Position numbers and translations under genes: made by a program. The notes beneath the pieces are model-generated. The model was given only the letters and a program-made list of their open reading frames with translations. It made no database searches and was not told where the DNA came from. This document shows, one piece after another, positions 44,698 through 56,414 of a stretch of DNA of 64,000 nt. Source of the stretch: Taxillus chinensis (lineage: Eukaryota > Streptophyta > Magnoliopsida > Santalales > Loranthaceae); contig CM042087.1 in the NCBI GenBank assembly GCA_023512835.1, positions 50,343,265-50,407,264 on the forward strand. The letters run 5' to 3'. How positions within the stretch are numbered: position 1 is the first letter of the stretch; each line of letters opens with the position of its first letter.

Positions 44698-45630
44698 CAC
44701 CATATTATAAATTTAAATATCTTCTATATACATATTTCAATTATATTTTTAAATATAGATTTTAAGATCTTGATAAAATCCACATGGGCGAATATTATTT
44801 GACATTGGAGGTTTAAATATTTATAAAATATTTCAAATTTTATAGTCATGTAAATTTTATTTTGCTCTTTAAACCTTTATATATAGGTAAATTAAACTTC
44901 TTTGTTGATGATTTGATGTCTTATTAATTTGATATTTTACATATGATAATGATTATTATAAAACCCTAAGGAACTCCAATTGTGATTTAAATTGATTTTA
45001 TACATGTAAATTACCGATTATGATTATGATTATGTGTGACAATGATTGCTATTATTATCCAAATATGCATGTTTAAACTATACCATATGATGAATTCTGT
45101 GTTGAGATGATAATAATGATGATTTTGTTGATAATAAGATTGTGATAATGTTGAATGATAATATTAATGATTACTGATAACTGTACTACTTTTGGCTTTT
45201 AGGTGTTTAGATTGCTTGTATGATATATGATGTGACATGATTGTGGAGATTGTGGAGGGATGGGGCATGACCTCAATGATGGGAAATTAAAATTTGTTGA
45301 TGTTAAAAGAGATATTCATTGTAGAGACTCGTATTTGAGACTAAGAGATATAATATATTGGATGTTAATTGGGCCCAGTTAAAGACAAGGGGTTATTTTC
45401 TCATTTAGGTTCTATATATTTAAGAAAAAGGATCATAATATAGAAGAAATGACAGGAGACAGAGAGATAAATACTTCGTGCATGAACTAAAAGGTCCCTT
45501 GCATGCATATAGAAATGAGAGAAGAGCATGATGAGGGCATGGTGTGTTTGATTGATCTGAGCGACTTCCAATCGTTATAGGTAAATGATTCGAATACTCT
45601 TATCTCTTTTATATATTCTTGCCTAAAATC
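44698..45630. other. AT-rich intergenic stretch, probable LTR-derived sequence
   Basis: Rich in TGATAATGATGATTATTG-type sequence similar to that at 51960-52140 and typical of gypsy LTR interiors in plants. No gene or clear boundary was seen. Confidence 0.35.
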
Positions 45631-47230
45631 CAGTTGCATTACATGTGCATGTAATGACTATAAACCCTAGGTTTTATGAATTGGGAAATTTTGGCAAAAG
45701 GGGGGATAATGGACGTTGCTGCGAACACTTGTATATTTTTGGCCTCATATTAGATAACTATTTTTGGTAGGATCAAAGTGCGTTAGGTTAGTATGGGGCG
45801 AACCCGCCATGTGGAAACCCTGACAGGTTGCTTAGGCTTGCTTAATGCTTATTTGAGGTTAAAGTGGTGAGTGATCTTAAGCAACCCCAAGCGGTGGACA
45901 TTGAGCAAGCAGTGAGGCTTGAAGCAAGAAGTGAGGTTCAAATCAGTGAGGTTTGAGGCAGAGAGTCTTCGAGGTAGTAAGTCTTCAAGGCAATGAGTCT
46001 TCGAATCTTTGAGGTAGTCAGCCTTTCAAATCTTAAGCAATTAGGTAGTTTTGCTATTAATTCTTCTCTAATGTGATTTTTGGTTGATTTTGTGATGTTT
46101 GTGGATGTTGTCATGATGTTCTTTTAAGTGTTATGCGTGTGATGCCTTAGAGCCACTTTGGGCTCAATTTTATGATGTTCCATATGCTTATGTTTGCCTT
46201 GATTATTGTTATGCGACAGGTAGTTAAGGCCTCAGATGCAAGAGTACAGTGGATGTTGTATGATAGGTGGCAAATACCCTTGATGTGGGAGTACATTGGG
46301 ATGTTATGTGGTAGGTGGCTAAGGCCCGTAATGTGAATGTACAATGGGATGTTTCTGATGATGCCTTAACCATGATTGAAATGGCATATCAGGATTTGTT
46401 ATGCTTAATGTTCGATGTGATAGTCTAATTAGATTACACGTGCATGAGATGACTATAAGCCCTAAGTTTTAGAAATGTGGAACGTTTGGGAAAAGTGGAT
46501 AGCCATTTTTGGTGGGATCAGAGTGTGCAAGGTTAATACGGCGGGGCAACCCCATCTTGTGGGAACCTTAGTAGGTTGGTTTAAAGTGACGTCGAGCAAG
46601 CAGTGGGCTTCAAAGTAGTGAGGTTTAAAGTATTACAATTTGAAGTAATGAAGTTTGAAGTATTGAGGTTCAAAGTAAGCAGTGAGATTTAAAGCAATGA
46701 GTCTTCGAGTCTTCGAGACAATGAGTTTTCTAGGTAGTGTGCCGAGCAAATCTCAAGCAATTGGGTTTTTTTGTTATTAATTATTTTTTGATATGATTTT
46801 TTGTTAATTTTGTGATGTTTTTAGAGGCTCTTATGATGCTTTGTTGAGTGTTATACATGTTATGCCTCAGAGCTACTCTGAGCTCTATTTTATGATGCCG
46901 CATATGCTTATGTTTGCCTTGATTATTGCTATATGATATGTGGTTAAGGCTTATTATGCAAGGGGATAGTGGGATGTTATATGATAAATGGCTAAGGCCC
47001 CTGGTGCGGGTGTATGATGGGGTGTTATGTGACAAGTGGCTAAGGCCCTTGATGAGAGAGTATGATAGGATGTTATATGACATGTAACTAAGGTCCCTAT
47101 TCCATGATGTGGGAGTACGGCAGGATGTTTGTGATGAATGTCTTAACCATGATTGAAATAACATGTCAGGACTTGTACTTAATGTTTGATGTGATAGTTT
47201 CAAAAAGACATTACACGAGTATATGCATAC
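45630..47230. repeat. Imperfect tandem duplication with a period of about 0.78-0.80 kb
   Basis: Markers recur in the same order: TTACATGTGCATGTAATGAC (45637) and TTACACGTGCATGAGATGAC (46433); GCCTTGATTATTG (46195 and 46915); ATGTGATAG after TCAGGA-TTGT (46390-46425 and 47167-47200). Inside each unit, GAGTCTTCGAGGTAGT-like and GATGTGGGAGTACA...GGCTAAGGCCC sub-repeats of about 50 bp recur. The region looks like LTR or leader sequence of a gypsy-type element. No protein domain was recognised. Confidence 0.7.
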
Positions 47231-48290
47231 ACTAAACATATAGGCAGTGCAGAATCATCATCACCAAATAAGCTTCTGTTGCTCACCCTTTTGTATTTGT
47301 TTGCATTACAGAAACTACCAAGGGCTAGGATATCTACCTCAGAATTGGAAACTTATTTTGTTTATGTATATCCCAGAACATTTGGGTCTTACTTTTCCGG
47401 CCTATGTTTTGTAGCTATATCTCGGACATCCGTGGAGAGTTTTACTGTGATTTGAGACATGTATGATATTTTATTGTGACTCGTCTTTGATGATTGATGT
47501 ATATATATGTTCATACATTTATTTAGTGGGGAGTATACAAGATTACCCCTGTTGTATAATTGTATATGTAACATGTTCAAAACAACACCTATTATGTAGT
47601 CTTTTTAAGTGCTTGCTATCAATCCCTTGACCTTTTGGTGCATGCATGAGGAATCACTAGGAAGAACAATGTCTCACGATATAACCTATATCCATGTACA
47701 CATGAGTGTTGCAATAAACAACATAGCCATAAGTTATCCCAAAGCAATACATACAGAGACATCATCACATGTACTCATAAGTAACAAGCCAAATCAAAGC
47801 TACAAACTAACAAGATATCAAGGCAATAATCTAAAAGTATACCTTAATCATTAAAATCTCTTGATATCCTCCTCACCTCAGGACTATTCATCCTCGAACA
47901 TCTCGAAGTGAAGGACTCATATTTGACTCTCTCTCCCACGTCTGCTCCCCAAGGTTGCGATGTCACCGACAAACGTGGACCAAAGGGATCATTTTACCTC
48001 CCAGGACCTGCTCATATCTATTTACTATCTGAGCTGGAATCTTTATTACTACACCATCGTCAGCCAAATCAATCTCCCACCAGTCCAATACATGTGACGA
48101 ATCTGGGTGATACTGCCATGGTTGATTTAATCAATAATCAATTGGGCCTATTGTTGCAATAATCGCAAACATACTAACATATTGAGGTGAGAGTTTAGAC
48201 CATCAACCAAACCCCCTGTCCCCTCTGCGTGGTGAGACTCACAAGAATGCGTGATCTCCCACCTCAAACTGTAGTAAGCGCCACCTGATA
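47231..48290. other. Unassigned stretch with probable gypsy-type internal remnant
   Basis: Around 47840-48310 the minus strand ends in GAGGATGAATAGTCCTGAGG followed by a GA-rich tract, which resembles the polypurine end of a gypsy polyprotein region. The coding frame is too degraded to name domains. The remaining sequence shows no gene. Confidence 0.35.
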
Positions 48291-48291
48291 A

Positions 48292-48521
48292 TTGCAGAAT
48301 TTGTCATTAATTATGTATATAATTTATAACCTTTAATTTAATATTTTATGAAATTAATACATTTATATAATTATTTTTTTATTTTAATTATTTAAAGTTT
48401 TTGATCACGAATTAGCATTAATTTGGGTGAATTTTTATTCTTAATTTATATATTTTAATTTTAATAATAATTTTATATGATAACTTAAAATTTTGTGAGA
48501 AAAAACATTGAAGTTATTGCA

Positions 48522-48571
<50 letters not shown>

Positions 48572-50426
48572 CCATTAGGACTGCACCAATATAAAGACTC
48601 GTATTTGGGTAGGGTTGAGAGATAACCATTTTAGGCGGCTGAAATATCTGGATGATAATGCGGTTGTCATTGTGAGCATTTTGACAGTAGTTGAGCCCAA
48701 TTTCGAGTCGGGGCCCTAAAAGGCTCATTAATTGACTTTTCAGAGGTTTGGTAATTGACCTTGTGTTTAAGCAACTAGTTTGGTTAGAAAACATCTAGAT
48801 AGTGATATGCTAATCATTTAGAGCATTTTGACTATATTTAAGCTCAATTTGGAGTTCGTGACCCTTAGAGGTCAAGTATTATTTTGGATGTATATTAATT
48901 AAGAAATAGATAGACAATAATATAAATATATGAGAAAAAGAGGGAACTTCTCTTGATTTTTCACCCATTGTTTGCTATTATATGAGATTAACCTCCATAT
49001 AAGAGAGAATTTTATGAAAATCGTAGTGCACCCTAGGTGAATTGGGGATTGCTTCGAAATTGATGAAATATGTCAAGTTTGTGTTAGATCTTGTCGATAA
49101 CTCATCTAAGTGGTTAAAAGATCATTTCATGGGTGTTTGCACGCTTAGAGATGGGAATTTAACTAGTATAACTGAGTTATGGGACGAAAACAGCATGAAT
49201 GCAGTTGACAGATTGCGTCTGGAGAATTGCTCGATATTGCTCGAGGCTCGAGCGTTGAGCCAGCCTCGAGCAGAGCGTCGAGTGGGGGAGCTTCTAGCAG
49301 AATAGAATATCGAGCAAGCTCAAGCTGAGCCTCGAGTAAGGTGCCTCAAGCAGAGGGCTTGTGTGTTGCTCGAGTCTAGTAGTGGTGAGTGTGGAATACA
49401 AGTGTTAAGCATCGAGCGTCGAGCGTCAGGCATAGGGCTCGAGTGGTTGGACAGTTCTGTTCTTGTGCAATCGACCAATGGTATTAGATCTTGGTGTTTA
49501 CTTGGCATAACATGTTAGATGATATGAATACGGTTCTGGATTCAGCTCATCATAATTTTCAAGGGCTTGGAGGGTGGCTATTTTGTTGGTATTCAGTGGT
49601 TGAACTGGTATATTTAGCAGTTGAGCTTGTGTTGGCAGGTGGCTATGACCCCTTGAACTGAGGTATCCTAAAGAGGGTGTGACCCTTGAGTTGGGTGTAG
49701 TAGGCTGAGGCTTGAGATGAGTTCTTGGTGAGTTAATATTGTACCATATTGGGTGAGGCAGATGTTAGGTTGTTATAAGACAGGTTGATGCCTAAGTTGA
49801 GTTGTTGAGCTCATGGTGCTAGGGTTGAGTGCCTTGAGTTGGGATCCTGTTGAGGATCGTGGACAAGCTATCCTGATATGGACAGACTACGTCTTGATGT
49901 TGTATACAGGCTGAGTCATGATGTTATGCACACTACACAACACAAGTACACTGAGCATATATGTAGTATAAACTTCTGTATTGTGTATTATAGAATGGTG
50001 TGGGTTATGAGGTCACTTACTGAGCTTATAGCTCACCCCTACTTTGTTGGTTACCCTTTTTAGGTTCGACCCGAAACTAGTGGATGACTCTATTCTAAGA
50101 GGACATGCCCACTACTCCGATGTGTGATATCGTATTGTATTATGTATTGCTTATATGTTATCTCCCAAATATGGGTCCGTGAATAGTTGTATTTGCATAT
50201 TTACTATGATGTGATATGTGTAAGACTATTTGACATATTGTATACATAATGATAGAGGAAAATACAAGATTACCCTTACTGTATTACCGTACAAAATTAT
50301 ACGTGTGAGACAACACTCAAAGTATAATTTCTATTGGTGCTTATAACCAACCCTTGATCTTTCGGGTGTGAGCAATGGGAAGTCACGTTCATGGTTCCAA
50401 GTTTCTTGGAATTCGGGGGGCATGAC
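48292..50426 (+). repeat. Probable gypsy-type LTR, sense orientation
   Basis: Begins near TGATAATTGCAGAATTTG (48289) and ends with GGGGGCATGACA (50415-50426). It contains the series of GCTCGAG/CTCGAGC motifs (49225-49450) and the GAGCTTATAGCTCACCCC block (50024) that I associate with LTRs of plant gypsy elements. No matching target duplication was found, so ends are provisional. A GA microsatellite lies inside. Confidence 0.45.
48526..48567. repeat. (GA)n microsatellite
   Basis: An uninterrupted GA run of about 21 units, starting just after TTGCATATG. Confidence 0.95.
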
Positions 50427-52524
50427 ACCTAGCTTTTAAGAAGACTTAAAAGAGAGAATGTCATGATTAGAGCAGTTACAGACTCACAATGGCCTCGGCA
50501 AAAGCTAAATAATAGCTAATGTGGAAAAAACGTTCTTACAGCAACCTTTTCAACGCTACAGTAATTTTAACATATTGATATATCACTTGCTAAATCTAGC
50601 CAACTAATTATACTCATTAAATATTATTTACGATTAAAATATTCATCCACCACATCTCCCTCTATACAAGAATAAGCTCTGCCCATCAGTTTGATCATGA
50701 CCCCATTGTCCCTTGCCCATCCTCATTAATCCCTGCCTTCCCTGCTCAACAATCCCCCACCGTCAATCCCCATGGTCTTCGTCAGTCCCTCATAATTAAA
50801 TGCACATTAAATAACATTCTATGCTAAGCAAATAATAATATTTCATACCTCGGAAAAAGGCATAGAGATTTATTTCATATACAAAAATAGAGGTTCCAAA
50901 GCTTTGGCATTATAGTAAGAAGAACTAGAAAAATAGGGTATTTAAGTTGACCGAAACACACTAAAAACACTAACCGGTTGAGGTCAACCACACTACGTGG
51001 TCGGAATCAACGACATTGCACCTTAACCACCCCTAGTCGACCAACTCGACCACACTACCTCAATCATGTTGACCATCCCTAGTTGACCATATTAACCAAA
51101 CTTATCCACATCAACCACACTAGTCGACTATGTCAACTGCCCAGGTTGACCATAATGTCTACACTTGCCAGTAGGGCCTGTCGACTACTATTCAACGAAA
51201 TCCAGTTTAAAGATCCCAAAAATGCAATTTCTAGCATAAATTCACCCCTAAAATGAGTTTCTAACACTTCATAGCCCTTTTAGGTTACCAAAATAACGTA
51301 CAATTCAAGGTTTCATACTAAAATTGATTTTTCCCCAAAACCTAAGGTTCATGCTAACCTCATAAATCATGCTCAAATCATGTATATCCAAATAGATAAT
51401 TGATATAAGAAGCTAGGAACACCTATTTGGACTGATTCTTACATATCCAATGAACTCAAAACGCCTCAAATTGAAGGCTCTATGCTCCTCCACTAAGCTA
51501 GCTCTTTCTTTCTCTATCTCAAGCTCTCCAACGTACAACTGATAAAATGTAATGTGGAAGCTCCCTTTCTTTTTCCTTCTATTTATATTTTTTTGCTTAT
51601 TTCTTTAATTAATATACACACAAAATCATAATTGACCTCCCGAGATCAAAAATTCCAAATTGAGCTTAATTACTGTCAAAATATTCGAAATGACGAACAC
51701 ATCACTATCTATATGATCTCATTCTCAAATGTAAGCTCACACACAAGGTCAACCAAAAATCACTCATATTAACTACTACGTCATTGTCTAGATATTTTAA
51801 TCCGCTAATAAGAACTATCTTATGAACCAACCCAAACACGAGTTTTTACATGACACTCATGACCTAAATGATGGATGATAGTTGTAATCGTGTGATAGTA
51901 TAGTAAGTGGCAAAATGCTCATGGTGGTGGAAGATTATGGGGCATGACAATGTTAATAAACCTTATTGGTTTGATCTTTTTGATTCTTGAACTGATATGA
52001 TTAAATATGATATGATATGATATGATATAGTGATATGTTGTGACATGATGAAAGATAAAATGATATGATATGATATCGTTGATCTAATATAGTGAGACAT
52101 GATATAAAATGATAAAATGGCTTGATGATGATTACACTAGTTTTGGGCATTGGCTACTGAAACATGTTTATGTTTATTATGATTACTTGACTCGTTGAGT
52201 TGTTAATGATTGCTATGTGGGACAGTTTTCTTACTGATGCTTGATTGTTACATATAATTTAAAGACATGTTTTTCTTGATTATTGGTGGTTTATGTGGAT
52301 AGTTTAGAGCACTACACTTACATATGACGTGTTGGAATCTAAGTTTTGGTTGGGTTATGGGGTAGTGTGAAGTTATAAATCATCTATTGAGTGTTCGTGA
52401 TCATATTTTGCATTGTTAACTTGTTTTTAAGGTATTGGCAAATTCACTAATGGCTACCACGAAAGTTTATTGATGGTCAATTCTCTTATTTTTTGTTCTT
52501 TAAATTTTACCGTGATATTTTATT
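50427..52524. other. Mixed repeat debris: MITE-like block and antisense LTR-like sequence
   Basis: CACAATGGCCTCGGCAAAAG at about 50486 begins a block resembling a MITE with a C-rich centre (to about 50840). From about 50860 to 51860 the minus strand reads like a gypsy-type LTR, starting TGTCATGTAAAAACTCG near 51860. A second GGGGCATGACA end lies at 51941-51951. ATGATATGATATGATATGAT arrays follow at 52000-52075. No gene was seen. Confidence 0.35.
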
Positions 52525-55106
52525 ATTGTTGTAAGACGCGCAAAAATTTAAGCTCTTCCTTAAATAGTAATAATAATAATGTCATTACTAAAAATAGTTA
52601 GAAAGAATATTTTAGATATTATCACAATAAAAATAAGTACCCAATATAGTCATTTAAGTAGCATGTGACTAGTAAGTAGCCGTTAGAATAGTAACTAGCA
52701 GTTAGAATAGTAACTAACCGTTGGAATAAGTAACTAATCGTTATAATAGTATCCGTTTGAATTGTTATAAATAGGTATGAGTATATAATAATGTTTTATA
52801 ATATTATACTTTATAGGTTTATAAAGTAAGAAGTCATGGAATATAATGTTATCTTACTTTATTGTTTATTGATTACGCAATTATATTATTTTATCCGCGT
52901 TAATATTAAATACGTTATAAAAAAATAAAATAAAATAATTTCTTATACGTCATAAAAAGTTTAGATGCTATATATTATGTCATTTAGTTTCTTAAACCAA
53001 ATTACTATGGGTAAGTAAGTATTACAAGCCTTAACTTTACCAAAAGTATAAAACATAGGTAAGGCCCAAAAATTTGAATGAGGCAGATTCTGGAGGTCCC
53101 ATTCAAAAATTCATAACTTGAGTTATACAGATCCAATTGACATGAAACCAAATCCCATTTGTTCATTTATGACTTAGCTAAAACGTGTAGAAATTTCAGA
53201 ATTTAATATGAAGCCAATCAATTCCAGAAGTTAAAATACTACACATAGGTTCAGTGTGAACGGGTAAACATTTAGTATGACTTCAAAATTCAATAACTTT
53301 TGTTATACATATGTAGAAATTATAAAATTGATACCCATTTGTAGATATTTGAGTTAGTAATGCAATACAATTGGCCGTTTGTCAAAAACTACAAAATTAA
53401 AAAAAGTTATAATTGAATTAATAGGGAGTACACCAATGTGGACTTTTAATGCCAAAGGAACCTTCTAGGTTTAAAAGTCTTAAAAACATTTTTAAATGGT
53501 AGGAATAGATAACCACGTTTTTAATAAGAGATAATATGAGGAAAATAAAGTATTATATATATTTTAAATAATTTAATTTAATGCCAAAGTCAAATTCGTA
53601 CACTATTTTTCACACTATTACACCTACCACCTTACCTATAAATAGCATGCCTCACTTCCCTTCTCAAGCACTCTTTCCATTCAAATAAGCCACAAAACTC
53701 TCCTCCAAATACTCTCCAAAAAGTTCTATTAACACCCCAATAGTCCTCCAAGCCTTCTCTTCTCTCAATCTTCCTCTCACCCGTTGGAAGTTCCAAAAGG
53801 TAAATATTTCAAGCATATATTAATCATGTTCTTGGAAGGCTAATCCTCCTCATACATATATATATTATGGATGGCCTTGCCCCTCAATATATATATATAT
53901 ATGTATATTTATTAAATAATATGTATATGTGTATATATATATATTATTATTATTCCATGGAAGGCTAAGCCTCCTCATACATATATATATTTTGGATGGC
54001 TTTGCCCCTCAATATATATATGTATATGATACGTATATGTGTATATATAGATTATTATTATTCCATGAAAGACTAAGTCTCCTCATACATATATATATTA
54101 TGGATGGCTTTGCCCCTCAATATATATATGTATATTATATAGTATATACGTATATTATATATGTATATGTATACGTATAGATTATTATTATTATCATGAA
54201 AAGTTTTTCCACCATAATATACTTATATATGTCTCTCAATATATTACTTATGAATATACTATTATTATTAAAACTAAAATATTAACTTTTAAATTTTGTT
54301 ACAAGGTTTATAAACGCGGAAGACAAAAAGATTGTAAGGATCCCCTCTCCCTTTCCTTACCACGATCTCCGACGTGGAAATTCATCTCCTATTTCTTCTC
54401 TATATTTCTATCTCGATATTTAATAATTAACTTTCTTTGACACTTCTTGGAAAGTTGGTAATCTAATTTATTGAATGGTGAATAACCCTTTTACTTATCG
54501 GGGCTATTATTGTAAGACCTTCCTTTACGTTGAAATTTACCATTGATGTGGTTGTTTGAAATTTTGTGAAGATATGTTTTATGTTTGGCAATATGTTTAT
54601 GGGTGGTTCCAGAAAGACTTCCAATGCATTGGGTAAAGAACATCATTGGAGAGTGTCAATCCAGTTGATAACAGGTTATGCATGACATCTAAGTGGTGAA
54701 CCTAGATGAGTAGATATTCTTATTCTTTCATGAGCTGATTATTCTCCATATATTATTCGTTACTTTTAACCTTACTGGGCTATTTGAGCTCATTTCCTTT
54801 ATGTTTTCTTCCAACCCCAGGGAACTAGGAGAAAGCAAGGATGCTAGGATAATGGTGTCCAGAATGCTTGGAATAAAATCATAAGAAGATTATGCATGTA
54901 GTATTTATATGTCATGTAAACTATAATGGGTTATTAACACCTAGTCTCTAAACGCTAAACCTTAAAGATCTTGTGATGAGTCTTGATGTAATAAATAAAC
55001 CATCGAATTTATGTTGAGTAATAGATTACTATTCATTATAATTGTAATATCTTATTTGTCCAACGCACCCGGTCTGGAAGTCCATATTAGGGGGCGTTAC
55101 AATTGT
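52525..55106. mobile_element. Solo LTR of a gypsy-type element, 2572 bp, 5-bp target duplication
   Basis: Body 52530-55101 begins TGTAAGACGC and ends GGGGCGTTACA, i.e. TG...CA with TGTAA/TTACA inverted ends. The flanking direct repeats ATTGT lie at 52525-52529 and 55102-55106. A TATA-like TATAAATAG at 53637-53645, followed by a pyrimidine-rich stretch, fits an LTR promoter. No internal retroelement domains occur next to it, which fits a solo LTR left by recombination. It contains three tandem copies of a 120-bp unit. Confidence 0.8.
53830..54200. repeat. Three tandem copies of a ~120-bp TA-rich unit inside the solo LTR
   Basis: GGAAGGCTAATCCTCCTCAT (53836), GGAAGGCTAAGCCTCCTCAT (53960) and GAAAGACTAAGTCTCCTCAT (54066) each precede a TATATAT run, GGATGGCYTTGCCCCTCA, and another TATA run with TTATTATTATT. 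The 83-residue open frame across it merely repeats the unit. Confidence 0.85.
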
Positions 55107-55960
55107 TCATATGTATTATATTAGAATATTATTTCATTACATATGGTGCATGTTTTTTTATCACAACATTTAAGTGTTATTAATTAACAATTATGTTTTT
55201 TTGCCATGCATCGTGATAATTTTGGATATAGAATGCTCCCTAAACCTAATTTTTCTCTAAACTTAATTAGTAAATCTAGCTTTAAAATATCATGTATGAA
55301 CATTAGAATTTTAAACCATTTTTATAATATTAACCAATTTATAAAGCCTAAATTTCAATTATTTTTTAACATTCTTAAAAAAACATCGCTTGTTTTTTAT
55401 TGTTGTTTTATGTATTATGTTAAAGTATTATTTAATTATACATGTCGCGAGTTTTTTATTATTAAGCTTGAGTGTTATTAATTACCAATTATGTGGTAAT
55501 TTTGGACATAGAATGTTTATGTAAATATGATTTTTCTTTAAATTCAATAATTAAACATTATTTATATATATGTTTCAAAGGGAAATACTATTGTGTTTTT
55601 TGACATATAGCGTTGTGATTGGTAGGAAATTGATGATATATTTTTTTCTTCCAATCATAGCGTGACATATCAGCATGATAACACAAAGATAATGTGATGC
55701 GGACTGAAATTTTTTAATTTCAAACATTATATTGACATTAAAATTTAAAACAAGCTTATTATAATGTTAACCGGTTTATAAAACACAAATTATTAAATTA
55801 TTAACCCATATTAGATGTAGTTTATATATATATATATATATTCAAATATCACAAATTAACACTGGAATTTAAAACAAACTTTTATAATATTAACCGTTTA
55901 TAAAACACAAATTCTAAATATTTCTTACCATTCTTAAAAAAGAAAATTTTAAACACAAAC
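55107..55960. repeat. AT-rich region with degenerate repeated units upstream of TOC1
   Basis: TGTTATTAATTAACAATTATG (55172) and TGTTATTAATTACCAATTATG (55472) start two related blocks. The phrase ATAATATTAACCRNTTTATAAA with neighbouring TTTAAA recurs at about 55323, 55762 and 55888. It looks like decayed tandem or dispersed repeats. No coding sequence was seen. Confidence 0.55.
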
Positions 55961-56102
55961 TTGGTGAATTTGTTTTAAAATTTTAAATACGACGATTATT
56001 ATATTAAAAAGCGTTTTTTTTGAAAAGGTTCTAAAAGAAGATAATTCTATTACATTATCGCCCCTTCAGCTGCTGCGGGATGGAGTCGGGATCCCAACAC
56101 CC

Positions 56103-56108
56103 CACGTG
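56103..56108. promoter_or_regulatory. G-box (CACGTG) in the TOC1 promoter
   Basis: A perfect palindromic CACGTG lies 307 bp before the TOC1 start codon, in a short GC-rich island next to an AT-rich region. G-boxes bind bZIP and bHLH factors and are common in clock-gene promoters. Function here is inference. An evening-element-like AAAATATCA (last base differs from AAAATATCT) occurs near 55276. Confidence 0.4.
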
Positions 56109-56414
56109 CTAACGTGCGCCCTTCGCAACAGATCAGGTCCCGGCCGTCGATTCCCCAACCCCGGAGTCTAGGGAGCGATCGCAGCCGTCGATGGAACAGT
56201 TGCGTTTTTCGTTGCTCGCCCTTAACCGTTCAACGAGTCTGTACTCTCTCTGTACGTACCCAACCCAAACCAGCAGTTGATTGGAACATCAATTCTACGA
56301 CGAGTCTGTTCATCGAGTGTCTGGTTGGAGGCACGAAACCCTCAACTCCAATTTCGTGTGCCTTGTTTTCTTCCAATGATGGCAGAACCCTAATTTTGTG
56401 GGGTTTGGTTTCCG

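Noticed and set aside
48526..48567. Possible CRISPR-like or regulatory array
   Set aside because: It is a pure GA dinucleotide repeat without spacers.
53929..54180. 83-codon frame rich in Tyr and Ile
   Set aside because: It simply translates the TA-rich tandem unit of the solo LTR.
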